DNA of 64,000 nt from Roseomonas mucosa. Lineage in GTDB: Bacteria; Pseudomonadota; Alphaproteobacteria; Acetobacterales; Acetobacteraceae. The position numbers were made by a program, and so were the translations under genes. The notes beneath the pieces were generated by a model that did no database searches, was not told where the DNA came from, and saw nothing but the letters and a program-made list of their open reading frames with translations. The stretch lies in NCBI GenBank assembly GCA_945878375.1, contig CAMDWG010000015.1, forward strand, positions 1 through 64,000. The letters run 5' to 3'. The first letter of the stretch is position 1; every line of letters starts with the position of its first letter. This document shows, piece by piece, positions 23,486 to 32,323 of the stretch.

Positions 23486-24631
23486 TCGCCCGGGCAGCTC
23501 GGCCAGCACCGCCTCTGCGGCATTCGCGAAGGCCAGGCGCAGGTGGCGGTCCTGGCCGGGGCCGAAGAAGGGGCCGGGCAGGGTCATCAGGCCGCGCTCG
23601 GCCGCCAGGATCTCCGCCGCGCTGAGCGCATCGGGCGCGCCCTCCGGCAGGCGGAGATAGGCGAAGTAGGTGCCGATGGCATCCAGCCGCCAGCCGGGAA
23701 GCTGGCTGACGAGGCCACGGAAGAAGGCCCCGCGCGCCTGCATCAGCGCCCGGTTGCCGGCGCGCCAATCCCGCAAGGCCGGGATCGCCCAGGCCAGCGC
23801 CGCCTGCGCCGGGCGCGCGGGGCAGATCTGGTAGGTGTCGAGCGCCTTGGCCAATTCGGCCATGAATCCTGACCCCGCCGCGATGGCGCCGACGCGATGC
23901 CCGGGGATGCAATAGGCCTTGGAGAAGGAATAGAGCTGCACCAGCACATCCCCCCAATCCGGCTCCGCGAACAGCGCGTGCGGCGGCGCGGCGGCGGGGA
24001 GGAAATCGCGATAGGTCTCGTCCAGCACCAGCGCCGCCCCGTGCCGCCGGCACAGCGCCGCGACCGCGTGGATCGTCTCGGCCGGGTAGATCGCGCCGGT
24101 CGGGTTGTTCGGCGTCACCAGCACCACGGCGCGCGGCCGGTGTTCGGCCAGTAGCGCGGCGATGCGGTCAGGGTCGGGGATGAAGCCGTCCTCGGCCCGC
24201 GTCGGGATGGGAATGGCGCGCACGCCCTGCATCGTCAGCGCCATCCGGTGGTTGAAGTACCAGGGGGTGGGCAGCAGCACGGCATCGCCCTCCGCGGCCA
24301 GCACCTGCATCGCCATGGCGAAGGCCAGGTTGCAGCCGGCGGTGATCGCGACGGCGGCGGCGCCGATGGGCGCGCCGTAGAAGGCCGACATCTCGGCGGC
24401 CAGCGCGTCCCGCAGCGCCGTGTCGCCGGCGATGGGGCCATAGCCCGCCGTCGCCGCGTCGCCGGCCGCGCCGGCCAGTTGCGCCAGCAAGGCTGGTGGC
24501 GGCGGATAGCCGGGGACGGCCTGGGTCAGGTCGAGCGCCGGCCCGGCGCGGCCATCATAGCGCGCGGCCCAGGCGCGGGCGGCGGGGATCGGCGGGGCGT
24601 CGGTGGCCCGGATTCGGCTTGAGAGCTTCAT
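23420..24631 (-). CDS. PLP-dependent aminotransferase class I/II
   Basis: A 403-residue fold-type I aminotransferase. It shows the substrate-side YGPIAGD near 64-70, TPNNPTGAIYP near 173-183, DETYRDFL near 204-211 and the PLP lysine K238 in YSFSKAYCIPGHRVG; the arginine binding the carboxylate is in HLRLAFAN near the end. The reaction is amino transfer between an amino acid and a 2-oxo acid, with specificity unknown. The normal end is near LAELPGR; the last 21 residues (LEQRPIEW...PPIGPKLL) come from the palindromic element at 23420-23485. The ATG at 24631 overlaps the stop of the glycosylase gene (ATGA), so the two are co-translated. Confidence 0.87.
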   Translation of the reverse strand: MKLSSRIRATDAPPIPAARAWAARYDGRAGPALDLTQAVPGYPPPPALLAQLAGAAGDAATAGYGPIAGDTALRDALAAEMSAFYGAPIGAAAVAITAGCNLAFAMAMQVLAAEGDAVLLPTPWYFNHRMALTMQGVRAIPIPTRAEDGFIPDPDRIAALLAEHRPRAVVLVTPNNPTGAIYPAETIHAVAALCRRHGAALVLDETYRDFLPAAAPPHALFAEPDWGDVLVQLYSFSKAYCIPGHRVGAIAAGSGFMAELAKALDTYQICPARPAQAALAWAIPALRDWRAGNRALMQARGAFFRGLVSQLPGWRLDAIGTYFAYLRLPEGAPDALSAAEILAAERGLMTLPGPFFGPGQDRHLRLAFANAAEAVLAELPGRLEQRPIEWNRCAVPPIGPKLL

Positions 24632-25302
24632 GCGGGATCCAGCGTGGCCCGTTTCGTGTGGTGCAGCCAATGGTGCCACAGCAGCCGCGCCGCAACTGCC
24701 CTCTCTGGCGCCCAATCGCCCGCGATCGCCGCCATCGCCTTCGCATCCGGCCGCGCCGGCAGGCCCAGCAGATGCGCCGCTGCCGCCTGCAACGCCAGGT
24801 CCCCCACCGGGAACACATCTGGTCGCTGGTGGGAGAACAGCAGGTGCACCTCCGCCGTCCAGCGCCCGATGCCCTTCACGGTGCAGAGATGAATGATCGC
24901 CTCCTCATCCCCCATGGCCTCCAACGCATCGAGCCGCAGCGCACCCGTCAGGATCGCCTCCGCCAGCGCCCGTCCATGCCGGACTTTCTGCCGCGTCAGC
25001 CCGCCCTCGATCCCGACCCGTTCGGCGTCCAGCGCCAGGAAGCCCGCTGGCGTGGTTGCCCCCGGCAGGGCGCTGACGCGCCGCCAGATCGCGAAGGCCG
25101 CCTCGTTGGACACCAGCTGCGCGCAGATCGCCCGCAACAGGCCGGGAAATCCCTTCGGCCGGATGATCCAGGGCAGGGGCCCCGCGCGGTCCTCGATCCC
25201 CGCGAAGATCGCATGGCGCGCGACCAGACGGCTGATGGCCGCCCGCGCCTCGGCGGGCGGATGGGGGAAGGGTGGCGGCGGGAATGTGGGTGTGGGAGCC
25301 AT
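24628..25302 (-). CDS. DNA-3-methyladenine glycosylase (AlkA/HhH-GPD family)
   Basis: A 224-residue base-excision repair enzyme. A helix-hairpin-helix is seen at TVKGIGRWTAEVHLLFS near 144-160, followed by the catalytic aspartate in FPVGDLALQ. It removes alkylated purines such as 3-methyladenine. It is of the short type lacking the N-terminal AlkA beta domain. A second member of the same family is encoded at 38401. The Pro-rich N-terminus is probably disordered. It is the first gene of a two-gene unit with the aminotransferase and is divergent from the response regulator at 25546. Confidence 0.85.
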   Translation of the reverse strand: MAPTPTFPPPPFPHPPAEARAAISRLVARHAIFAGIEDRAGPLPWIIRPKGFPGLLRAICAQLVSNEAAFAIWRRVSALPGATTPAGFLALDAERVGIEGGLTRQKVRHGRALAEAILTGALRLDALEAMGDEEAIIHLCTVKGIGRWTAEVHLLFSHQRPDVFPVGDLALQAAAAHLLGLPARPDAKAMAAIAGDWAPERAVAARLLWHHWLHHTKRATLDPA

Positions 25303-25447
25303 CCCCGCCGCCACTACACGAGGCCGCCCCGGTCCAGGAGGGGGGAGTGGCCCTGCGACGGGGAGTATGTCGCGACCGGGGCGTCCTTCGCTGCCCGTTA
25401 GGATGGGGCCCTCATGTAACCGGGCGAAGGCCATCCGGGTGAGCAAT

Positions 25448-25464
25448 TGCAACGGCATGTTGCA
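25448..25464. promoter_or_regulatory. Palindromic candidate operator upstream of the response regulator
   Basis: TGCAAC (25448-25453) and GTTGCA (25459-25464) form a perfect inverted repeat with a 5-base spacer, about 80 bases before the response-regulator start. A further GCAACAT half-site lies near 25487. Its position in the divergent gap suits autoregulation or the glycosylase promoter, but nothing proves use. Confidence 0.35.
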
Positions 25465-25545
25465 GGCGGGGCGGCGGTGACATGCCGCAACATCCACCCC
25501 TGTCTTTCCTCTGTGGCGGCGCCCGCTTCGCGCTATGTAACGGTC

Positions 25546-26277
25546 ATGGACACCGCCCAGCCGCATATCCTGGTCGTCGATGACGACCGCGAGATCCGGG
25601 ACCTTCTCGGCAAGTTCCTCGAGAAGCAGTCCTTCCGCGTCACCGCCGCGCGCGATGCGCGGGATGCGCGCAGGCTCTGGCCGCTTGGTCGCTATCATCT
25701 GGTCGTGCTGGACCTGATGATGCCAGGCGAATCCGGGCTGGATTTCGCGCGCTGGCTGCGCGGCCAGTCCGATGTCCCCATCGTGATGCTGACGGCGATG
25801 GGGGAGGAGACGGACCGGATCGTGGGCCTCGAGCTCGGCGCCGACGACTATGTCGCCAAGCCCTTCAACCCGCGCGAGTTGCTGGCGCGCATCCGCGCCG
25901 TGCTGCGCCGCGCGACCGCCGACAGTTCCACCGGCGCCGCGCCCGGCGAGCCGCCGGCGAAGGTGATCCGCTTTTCCGGCTGGGTGCTGGAACCGGCGCG
26001 GCGGCGGCTGGTGAACCCGCAGGAGGTCGAGGTGCCGCTGACCGGCGGCGAGTATGAATTGCTGCTGGCGCTGATCGAGCGCCCGAACCGCGTGCTGACG
26101 CGCGACATGCTGATGGACCTGCTGCGCGGCCGCCAGGCCGGCCCCTTCGACCGCGCCATCGACGTCGCCGTCAGCCGCCTGCGCCGCAAGCTGGAGGATG
26201 ACGGGCGTAACCCGCAGCTGATCAAGACCGTGCGCGGCGGCGGCTATGTGCTGGCCACCTCCGTGGAGCGGGGATGA
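25546..26277 (+). CDS. OmpR-family response regulator
   Basis: A 243-residue response regulator. The receiver domain spans about 7-120 with phospho-acceptor D56 in VVLDLMMPGESG, the acidic pair in VVDDDRE and conserved K105 in YVAKPFN. The winged-helix DNA-binding domain is at about 140-238 (LTGGEYELLLALIERPNRVLTRDMLMDLL, and the terminal TVRGGGYVL). The start at 25546 matches the family beginning. Its stop overlaps the kinase start by ATGA, giving a classical two-component operon. The arrangement resembles OmpR/EnvZ; the signal is unknown. Confidence 0.92.
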   Translation: MDTAQPHILVVDDDREIRDLLGKFLEKQSFRVTAARDARDARRLWPLGRYHLVVLDLMMPGESGLDFARWLRGQSDVPIVMLTAMGEETDRIVGLELGADDYVAKPFNPRELLARIRAVLRRATADSSTGAAPGEPPAKVIRFSGWVLEPARRRLVNPQEVEVPLTGGEYELLLALIERPNRVLTRDMLMDLLRGRQAGPFDRAIDVAVSRLRRKLEDDGRNPQLIKTVRGGGYVLATSVERG

Positions 26278-27659
26278 GCGCCAACGCGCCCGCGCCCGCG
26301 CCATCGCCGCCCCGCCGCCGCATCCTGCCGCGCCTGCCGCTGCCGCGATCGCTGGCAGGACGCACGGCGCTGCTGCTGATCGTCGGCCTCGTCGTCGTGC
26401 AGGTGGCGGGGCTGACGATCCACGCGCTCGACCGCGTGGACCTCCAGCGTTTCCAGCAGGCGCGGGAATTGTCGCAGCGCAGCTTCGTCATCTGGCGCAG
26501 CCTGCTGATCACCGCGCCGGATCGCCGTGCAACGGTGCTGGCCGATCTCGATCTGCCTTCGGGGCTGCGCGCGTCCTATGACGATACGCCCGCCGCGCGA
26601 CACGGCCACCCCCCGCCGCCGGCGCTGATCCGCATGATGCGCGTGGAGGCCGTGATGTCCGCCCCGCCCCGGCTCCGCCCGCGCGAGGTGATCGTCTCCG
26701 GCGCCAGCCGGCCGGGCGTGATGCTGCTGAGCTTCCGCTTCCCCGACTATGGCTGGCTGAATCTGCGGGTCGAAATGCTGCCGCCCCGTCCCTGGCACTC
26801 CGAGACCTTCCTGTTCGCCTTCGCGCTGATGACGCTGACCGCCGCCGGTCTGACGCTCTGGGCGGTGCGGCGGCTGACGCGACCGGTGAGCGACCTTGCC
26901 GCCGCCGCCGAACGGCTCGGGCGCGACGTGAACGCGCCCCCCTTGCCCGAGGATGGCCCGCGGGAGGTCGCGACCGCCGCGCGCGCCTTCAACACCATGG
27001 CCGAGCGCATCCGCCGCTTCGTCGGTGACCGCACGCAGATGGTGGCGGCCATCGGCCACGACCTGAAGACGCCGATCACGCGCCTCAAGCTGCGCGCCGA
27101 ACTGCTCGACGATGACGAGCAGCGGCGGAAGATCCTGGCCGATCTCGAGGAGATGGAGGCGATGATCGGCGCCACCCTCGCCTTCGCGCGCGACGATGCG
27201 GCGGCCGAGCCTTCGGTGATGGTGGACCTCGCGGCGCTGTGCCGCACGGTGCTGGACGAGGCGACGGATGCCGCGCCCGAGATGGCCGAGGCCATCACCT
27301 ATGACGGGCCGGAACACTTGACCGTTCGCGCGCGCCCGGTGGCGCTGAAGCGGGCGCTGGCCAATCTGGTGGGCAATGCGCTGGCCTATGGCGGCGCGGC
27401 CCGGCTGACGCTGGCTGAAGCCGCACCGGGCCAGTTGCGCATCGTCATCGAGGATGACGGCCCCGGCGTGCCGGAGCAGGAATTGGAAGGCGTGTTCCAG
27501 CCCTTCCGGCGCCTGGAGACCAGCCGGAACCGGGAGACGGGCGGCAGCGGGCTCGGCCTGCCCATCGCGCGCAACATCCTGCGCGCGCATGGCGGCGATG
27601 TGGTGCTGCGGAACCGTCCGCAGGGCGGGCTGGCCGCCATCATGACACTTCCGGCCTGA
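26274..27659 (+). CDS. Sensor histidine kinase (EnvZ-like)
   Basis: A 461-residue membrane kinase. Membrane helix 1 (RTALLLIVGLVVVQVAGLTIHAL) is at about 29-52, followed by a periplasmic loop of roughly 120 residues, helix 2 near 180-200 and a HAMP domain (RRLTRPVSDLAAAAERLG). The phospho-acceptor H262 lies in AAIGHDLKTPITRLKLRAELL; the ATPase domain has N-box RALANLVGNALAYGG and G-boxes EDDGPGVP and GGSGLGLPIARN. It is co-translated with its regulator. The periplasmic loop is Pro/His-rich (ARHGHPPPPAL), which could bind metal, but this is only suggestive. Confidence 0.92.
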   Translation: MSANAPAPAPSPPRRRILPRLPLPRSLAGRTALLLIVGLVVVQVAGLTIHALDRVDLQRFQQARELSQRSFVIWRSLLITAPDRRATVLADLDLPSGLRASYDDTPAARHGHPPPPALIRMMRVEAVMSAPPRLRPREVIVSGASRPGVMLLSFRFPDYGWLNLRVEMLPPRPWHSETFLFAFALMTLTAAGLTLWAVRRLTRPVSDLAAAAERLGRDVNAPPLPEDGPREVATAARAFNTMAERIRRFVGDRTQMVAAIGHDLKTPITRLKLRAELLDDDEQRRKILADLEEMEAMIGATLAFARDDAAAEPSVMVDLAALCRTVLDEATDAAPEMAEAITYDGPEHLTVRARPVALKRALANLVGNALAYGGAARLTLAEAAPGQLRIVIEDDGPGVPEQELEGVFQPFRRLETSRNRETGGSGLGLPIARNILRAHGGDVVLRNRPQGGLAAIMTLPA

Positions 27660-27677
27660 GGCCGTCGCGCCCTCAGG
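27655..27677. terminator. Palindrome spanning two convergent stop codons
   Basis: CCTGAGG (27655-27661) and CCTCAGG (27671-27677) are perfect inverted repeats separated by nine bases. The left arm contains the kinase TGA and the right arm the complement of the HAD gene's TGA. With only 13 bases between the genes, this stem is the sole candidate terminator. Confidence 0.35.
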
Positions 27678-28668
27678 CGAAGACCCGCGCCCAGTCCTCT
27701 CGCATCGAGATCACCTGCCAGCCGCGCTGCGGCGCCTCGTCCAGCGCGCGCGACAGGCGGCCGATATGGCTCTCGCGGTCATAGGCGTATTCGCGATCCG
27801 CATCGTCATGGCGAAGGATCATCCCGAAGCGGCGCCCCGGCCCTTCGGTGGCGTAGCGCAGCATGTGCCAGTCGCCGTCGGAATTGCCGAAGGCCGCGAT
27901 CGGCCGGCGGCCGATATGCCGCGCGATGCCCACCGGCTTGCCGGGCCCGTCATCGATGAAATCCACGCGCGGCTCGCGCGTCAGCACGATGCGTCCTTCC
28001 GCCTCACCCGGCGCCAGCGCGAAGCTCGACCCGATCACCTGGTGCGGCGGAATGCCATAGGCCTGTTCCGAGAAGGCGCGGACGAATTCCACGCCACCGC
28101 CGGAGACGATGAAGGTCGTGAAGCCCTGGGCGCGCAGGAATCGCAGCACCTCGATCATCGGCTGATAGACCAGTTCCGTATAGGGCCGGCGCCAGCGCGG
28201 ATCGCGCGCGGTCGCCAGCCATTCGGCGGCGATGCGCTGGAAATCCTCCGGCGTGTTGCCGGCCTGTGCGGCGCCGGCCAGCCGCAGCAATCCCTCTGTC
28301 CCGCCTGCTGCAGCGGCCCGCATATCGCCTGCGATGGCGGCGCGGAACAGCGCGTCCTGCTGCCAGGCCGGGTTCTGCGGCGCGAGCGCCCGGATGCGGT
28401 CCAGGATGAAGATCAGCTGCGTGTAGGCCGGCTGTTCGACCCAGAGGCAGCCATCATTGTCGAAGGTCGCGATCCGCGCGGCGGGCGGCACGAAGTCGGG
28501 GCTGCCCGGCGTGGTGACGGCGGCGACGAAGTCGATCAGGGCGCGCTTGCGCGGCCCATCGCGCCAGGAGGCAAGCGGGTCCGCCGCCGGCTGCGCGCCG
28601 AGGCCGGAGACGGAGAGGGTCGCGGCGGCCAGGCCGAGCGCCGCACGGCGCGGCAGGTGCGGGTTCAT
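27673..28668 (-). CDS. Exported HAD-superfamily hydrolase of a sulfatase cluster
   Basis: A 331-residue HAD phosphatase-like protein with a Tat-like N-terminus (LPRRAALGLAAATLSVSGLGA). Motif I is ATFDNDGCLW (nucleophile D70, partner D72), motif II FIVSGGGVEFV near 194 and motif III/IV AFGNSDGDWHML near 260-271. The substrate is unknown; it may remove phosphate or act as a phospho-transfer enzyme in the periplasm. It is the last gene of the minus-strand set containing aquaporin, arylsulfatase and formylglycine-generating enzyme, separated from aquaporin by 137 bases. Confidence 0.78.
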   Translation of the reverse strand: MNPHLPRRAALGLAAATLSVSGLGAQPAADPLASWRDGPRKRALIDFVAAVTTPGSPDFVPPAARIATFDNDGCLWVEQPAYTQLIFILDRIRALAPQNPAWQQDALFRAAIAGDMRAAAAGGTEGLLRLAGAAQAGNTPEDFQRIAAEWLATARDPRWRRPYTELVYQPMIEVLRFLRAQGFTTFIVSGGGVEFVRAFSEQAYGIPPHQVIGSSFALAPGEAEGRIVLTREPRVDFIDDGPGKPVGIARHIGRRPIAAFGNSDGDWHMLRYATEGPGRRFGMILRHDDADREYAYDRESHIGRLSRALDEAPQRGWQVISMREDWARVFA

Positions 28669-28805
28669 ATGCGGGCTTCCCGTCGGTCCTTGGGGTTGGA
28701 TCGTCGTGGCATGGCTGGCGGAAGGGGGTGGGCCGGCGGGCATGGGGGAACACCCGCCGGCTATCGGGCCGCCACCGCGCAGGGGAGCGCGGCGGCGGCG
28801 AGGCG

Positions 28806-29543
28806 TCAGCGGGCGGTCGGGTTGCCCGGCCCCGCGGGCTCGTTCGGCGACAGGTTGCGATAGACCAGCCCTGCCAGCACCGCGCCCGCCATCGGCGCGA
28901 TCCAGAACACCCAGAGCTGCGCGACCGCCGCCCAGCCCGAGAAGAGCGCCGGGCCGGTGCTGCGCGCCGGGTTCACGCTGGTGTTGGTCACGGGGATCGA
29001 GATCAGGTGAATGAGCGTCAGCCCGAACCCGATCGCGATCGGCGCGAAGCCGGCCGGCGCCTTTCCATGCGTGGCGCCGAGGATGATGAACAGGAAGAAG
29101 AAGGTCATCACCACCTCGGTGAGCAAGGCCACCGACAGGCCGTATTTGCCCGGCGAGAGGTCGCCGAAGCCGTTCGGCGCCAGGCCGCCCGCCGGGTTGA
29201 AGAAGCCGGTCGCCGACCCGGTCGCGATCACATACAGCAGGAACGCGCTCGCGCAGGCGCCCGCCACCTGCGCCGCGATGTAGCCCGGCGCCTCGCTGGC
29301 CGGGAACCGCCCGGCCGTCACCAGGCCGATCGTGACCGCAGGGTTGAGGTGACAGCCCGAGATATGGCCGATCGCGTAGGCCATGGTCAGGACCGTCAGC
29401 CCGAAGGCGAGCGAGACGCCAACCAGCCCGATCCCGACCTCGGGGAACTTGGCGGCGAGCACCGCGCTGCCGCACCCGCCCAGCACCAGCCAGAAGGTGC
29501 CGATGAACTCGGCCGTCAGCTTCGCTTTCATGTTCGACTGCAT
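28806..29543 (-). CDS. aqpZ: Aquaporin Z
   Basis: A 245-residue water channel with six membrane helices. The two pore loops carry HLNPAVTIG and [12 protein letters not shown] (both NPA boxes intact). The selectivity-filter residues look like water-specific aquaporins rather than glycerol facilitators (F in AEFIGTFW, H in [11 protein letters not shown] after NPA). AGGAAGAGAC precedes the ATG. It lies 35 bases after the arylsulfatase stop, so it is likely part of the same transcript, perhaps balancing osmotic effects of substrate use, although that is speculative. Confidence 0.92.
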   Translation of the reverse strand: MQSNMKAKLTAEFIGTFWLVLGGCGSAVLAAKFPEVGIGLVGVSLAFGLTVLTMAYAIGHISGCHLNPAVTIGLVTAGRFPASEAPGYIAAQVAGACASAFLLYVIATGSATGFFNPAGGLAPNGFGDLSPGKYGLSVALLTEVVMTFFFLFIILGATHGKAPAGFAPIAIGFGLTLIHLISIPVTNTSVNPARSTGPALFSGWAAVAQLWVFWIAPMAGAVLAGLVYRNLSPNEPAGPGNPTAR

Positions 29544-29578
29544 GATCGGGGTCTCTTCCTGGTGAACGGGGCGCGTGC

Positions 29579-31210
29579 TCAGCGCGCCCCGGCGCCTGCG
29601 CGCAGCCGTGCCATGGCATCGCCCAGGCTGAAGCTGCCCGGCGCCTGGCGCGGCGGGAAGTCGCGGAAGGTCGCCAGGAAGCGGCCGACGAAGGCCTGCG
29701 CCGGCACCAGCGCGAAGGCGCGTTCCACCCGCCAGCGATTATGCTCGAAGGATTCGGTGGCCCGCTCATAGGGGTCGGATCGCAGGTTGAAGAGCATCGG
29801 CAGGCGCAGCGGCGTGAAGCCGCGTTCCCACACGCCGAAGCCGTGATTCTCCTGGATCATGAAATGGACCTTCCAATTGCCGTAGCGCAGCGCGGCGAGG
29901 TCCCCGTCATCGGTGAAGTAGAAGATCTCCTGCCGCGCGCCTGGCCCGGCGCCGGTCAGCAGCGGCAACTGGTTGTAGCCGTCCAGATGGACCTTGTAGG
30001 TGCGGGCGCCGATCTGGTGACCGGTCAGCAGCTTCTGCTTGATCTCTGGCTCCCCGGCCGCCGCCAGCAGCGTCGGCATCCAATCCTGCAGGGAGACGAT
30101 GTCGTTGATCACCTGCCCCGGCTGGATGCGCCCCGGCCAGCGGATCGCTGCCGGCGCGCGGAAGCCGCCTTCCCAGGCGGTCGCCTTCTCGCCCCGGAAG
30201 GGGGTGTTGCCGCCATCGGGCCAGGACATCACCTCGGCGCCGTTGTCGGTCGTGTAGATGACGATGGTGTTCTGCGTGATGCCGAGGTCGTCCAGCTTCT
30301 TCAGCAACTGGCCGACATGCCCGTCATGCTCCACCATCCCGTCGGCATAGACGCCGAGACCGGTCACGCCGCGGCTTTCCGGCTTGAGACGGGTCCAGAT
30401 GTGCATCCGCGTCGAGTTGAACCAGGTGAAGAAGGGCCGGTTCGCGCGATGCGCGCGGTCGATGAAGTCGAGCGCGCCGCCGAGGAATTCCTCATCCACC
30501 GTCTCCATACGCTTCATGGTCAGCGGGCCGGTGTTCTCGATGCGCTGGGTGCCGTCCGGGTTCGCCCAGGTCTTCAGCACGCCGCGCGGGCCGAACTGGC
30601 GGCGGAATTCCGGGTTGCGCGGGTAGTCGGGGTTCTCCGGCTCATCTTCGGCGTTCAGGTGGTAGAGGCTGCCGAAGAACTCGTCGAAGCCGTGCATCGT
30701 CGGCAGGTGCTCGTCACGGTCGCCGAGGTGGTTCTTGCCGAACTGCCCCGTCGCGTAGCCCATGGCCTTGAGCAGGACTGCGATGGTCGGGTCCTCGGGC
30801 CGCATGCCTTCCGCTGCGCCGGGCAGGCCGACCTTCGACAGGCCGGTGCGGATCGGGCTCTGCCCCGTGATGAAGGCCGATCGGCCGGCGGTGCAGGAAT
30901 TCTCGGCGTAGTGGTCGGTGAACATCGCGCCTTCGCGGGCGATGCGGTCGATATTGGGCGTGCGGTAGCCCATCATCCCCATGTTGTAGGCCGAGATATT
31001 CGCCCAGCCGACATCGTCGCCGAAGATCACCAGGATGTTCGGCCGCCCCTGCGCGGCGGCGGGTGCGGTGGCGGGCGCTTGCGCCGGCGCCGCCGGGCGC
31101 GGCTGCGCCTGGGCGAGGCTTGCGCCCCCCGGCAGCGCGCCGGCGGCCAGCCCCGCCGCGCCGCCCAGCAGCATGCCGCGCCGCGAACGGCCCTGTCCTT
31201 GGTTGCTCAT
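29579..31210 (-). CDS. Arylsulfatase (FGly-dependent, Tat-exported)
   Basis: A 543-residue type I sulfatase. The signal has a Tat-like SRRGMLLGG (residues 9-17), then a Pro/Ala-rich linker to about 55. The metal site begins [12 protein letters not shown] (D65/D66). The sulfatase motif is SCTAGRSAF with C106 to be converted to formylglycine (CxAxR variant of CxPxR). Further signatures are GKNHLGD and TTDNGAEV. It hydrolyses sulfate esters in the periplasm. The gene for the enzyme that makes formylglycine lies directly upstream with a 14-base gap, and Tat export agrees with modification before export. The start at 31210 has GGAGACAAGGCGAG upstream. Confidence 0.93.
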   Translation of the reverse strand: MSNQGQGRSRRGMLLGGAAGLAAGALPGGASLAQAQPRPAAPAQAPATAPAAAQGRPNILVIFGDDVGWANISAYNMGMMGYRTPNIDRIAREGAMFTDHYAENSCTAGRSAFITGQSPIRTGLSKVGLPGAAEGMRPEDPTIAVLLKAMGYATGQFGKNHLGDRDEHLPTMHGFDEFFGSLYHLNAEDEPENPDYPRNPEFRRQFGPRGVLKTWANPDGTQRIENTGPLTMKRMETVDEEFLGGALDFIDRAHRANRPFFTWFNSTRMHIWTRLKPESRGVTGLGVYADGMVEHDGHVGQLLKKLDDLGITQNTIVIYTTDNGAEVMSWPDGGNTPFRGEKATAWEGGFRAPAAIRWPGRIQPGQVINDIVSLQDWMPTLLAAAGEPEIKQKLLTGHQIGARTYKVHLDGYNQLPLLTGAGPGARQEIFYFTDDGDLAALRYGNWKVHFMIQENHGFGVWERGFTPLRLPMLFNLRSDPYERATESFEHNRWRVERAFALVPAQAFVGRFLATFRDFPPRQAPGSFSLGDAMARLRAGAGAR

Positions 31211-31224
31211 CTCGCCTTGTCTCC

Positions 31225-32229
31225 TCAGGTTCTTGGGGTGTCGCGGCGGATGCAGCGGAAGCCAATATGGCTCATGCCGGTGTCCACCATTTGCGCGTGG
31301 CGCGCCGCCGGCCGGTAGCGCCGGCAGTAGGATGGCGCGCACAGGAAGGACCCGCCCTTCACAACCTTCCGCGGGATGCGGATGGCGGGCTGGGCCGGAT
31401 CGAAGGACCCCTGGATTGCGGGGCAGCGCGGGTTCCGTGGCGTGCAGCAGCTTTCGGACGGGCCGGGATCGGCGCCCTTGGTGTCCGGCGCCGCGTGCCG
31501 CGCGCCCCACCAATCGGTGGTCCATTCCCAGACATTCCCGCAAGCCTCGAACAGCCCGTAGCCGTTCGGCGGGAAGGACCGCACCGGGCAGGTCCGCGCG
31601 TAGCCATCGGCCTCGAAATTCCGCCAGGGGAAGGGGCCCTGCCACGTGTTTGCTAGATGCACACCGCCGGGGGCCAATTCCTGCCCCCAGGCGAATTCCG
31701 CCGCCTCAAGCCCGCCGCGGGCGGCGTATTCCCACTCCGCCTCGGTGGGCAGGTCCTTGCCCGCCCAGCGCGCATAGGCCTCCGCATCCTCGAAGGCGAC
31801 ATGGATGACGGGGTGGTCCTCCCGCCCCGCGATGGTGCTGCCGGGGCCTTCGGGGTGGCGCCATTGGGCGCCCGGCGTCCAATGCCACCAATTGGCGATG
31901 ACGGAGGTGTCCACCGGCCCATCGGTCATGCGGAAGACCAGCGCGCCCGGCGCCAGCATCTCGGGCCTCGCGCCCGGATAGAGCGTGGGGTCGAGCGGGC
32001 GTTCGGCGAGCGTCACATGGCCGGTGGCGGCGACGAAGGCGGCGAAGGCCGCATTGGTCACGGCCGTCTCATCCATCCAGAAGCCGTCCACGCGGGCGCG
32101 GTGCTGGGGCCGTTCTTCCGGGTAGTGGCGGTCCGATCCCATCAGGAAGATGCCGCCGGGGATGCGGACCATGCCCGCGGGCGCCCCATCGGGCGCCGCG
32201 CACAGCAGTTCCGCATCCTGCCCTGCCAT
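31225..32229 (-). CDS. Formylglycine-generating enzyme (SUMF1 family)
   Basis: A 334-residue sulfatase-modifying factor. The opening MVRIPGGIFLMGSD, central PTEAEWEYAARGG and GNVWEWTTDWWG, and the active-site pair C297/C302 in GGSFLCAPSYCRRYRPAAR define an active FGE, which uses copper and oxygen to convert the sulfatase cysteine to formylglycine. Signature HIGFRC ends it. The start at 32229 follows GGGAGG; ATG 32265 is an alternative. It is the first gene of the sulfatase operon and divergent from the LysR gene at 32324. Confidence 0.92.
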   Translation of the reverse strand: MAGQDAELLCAAPDGAPAGMVRIPGGIFLMGSDRHYPEERPQHRARVDGFWMDETAVTNAAFAAFVAATGHVTLAERPLDPTLYPGARPEMLAPGALVFRMTDGPVDTSVIANWWHWTPGAQWRHPEGPGSTIAGREDHPVIHVAFEDAEAYARWAGKDLPTEAEWEYAARGGLEAAEFAWGQELAPGGVHLANTWQGPFPWRNFEADGYARTCPVRSFPPNGYGLFEACGNVWEWTTDWWGARHAAPDTKGADPGPSESCCTPRNPRCPAIQGSFDPAQPAIRIPRKVVKGGSFLCAPSYCRRYRPAARHAQMVDTGMSHIGFRCIRRDTPRT

Positions 32230-32256
32230 CTGCGACGCCTCCCAAGCTTGCCGAAA

Positions 32257-32291
32257 GGTTGCCATAAGGTATCGAAGGGGTGCCAATATCC
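32257..32291. promoter_or_regulatory. Direct-repeat candidate operator in the divergent LysR/FGE gap
   Basis: The 94-base gap holds two similar blocks, GGTTGCCATAAGG (32257-32269) and GGGTGCCAATATCC (32278-32291), spaced about two helical turns apart and less GC-rich than the surroundings. This is the expected location for binding by the divergent LysR regulator, but the T-N11-A pattern is not clean. Confidence 0.3.
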
Positions 32292-32323
32292 TTCCGACAA
32301 TCCTGTCTTGCCTGGGATGACAT

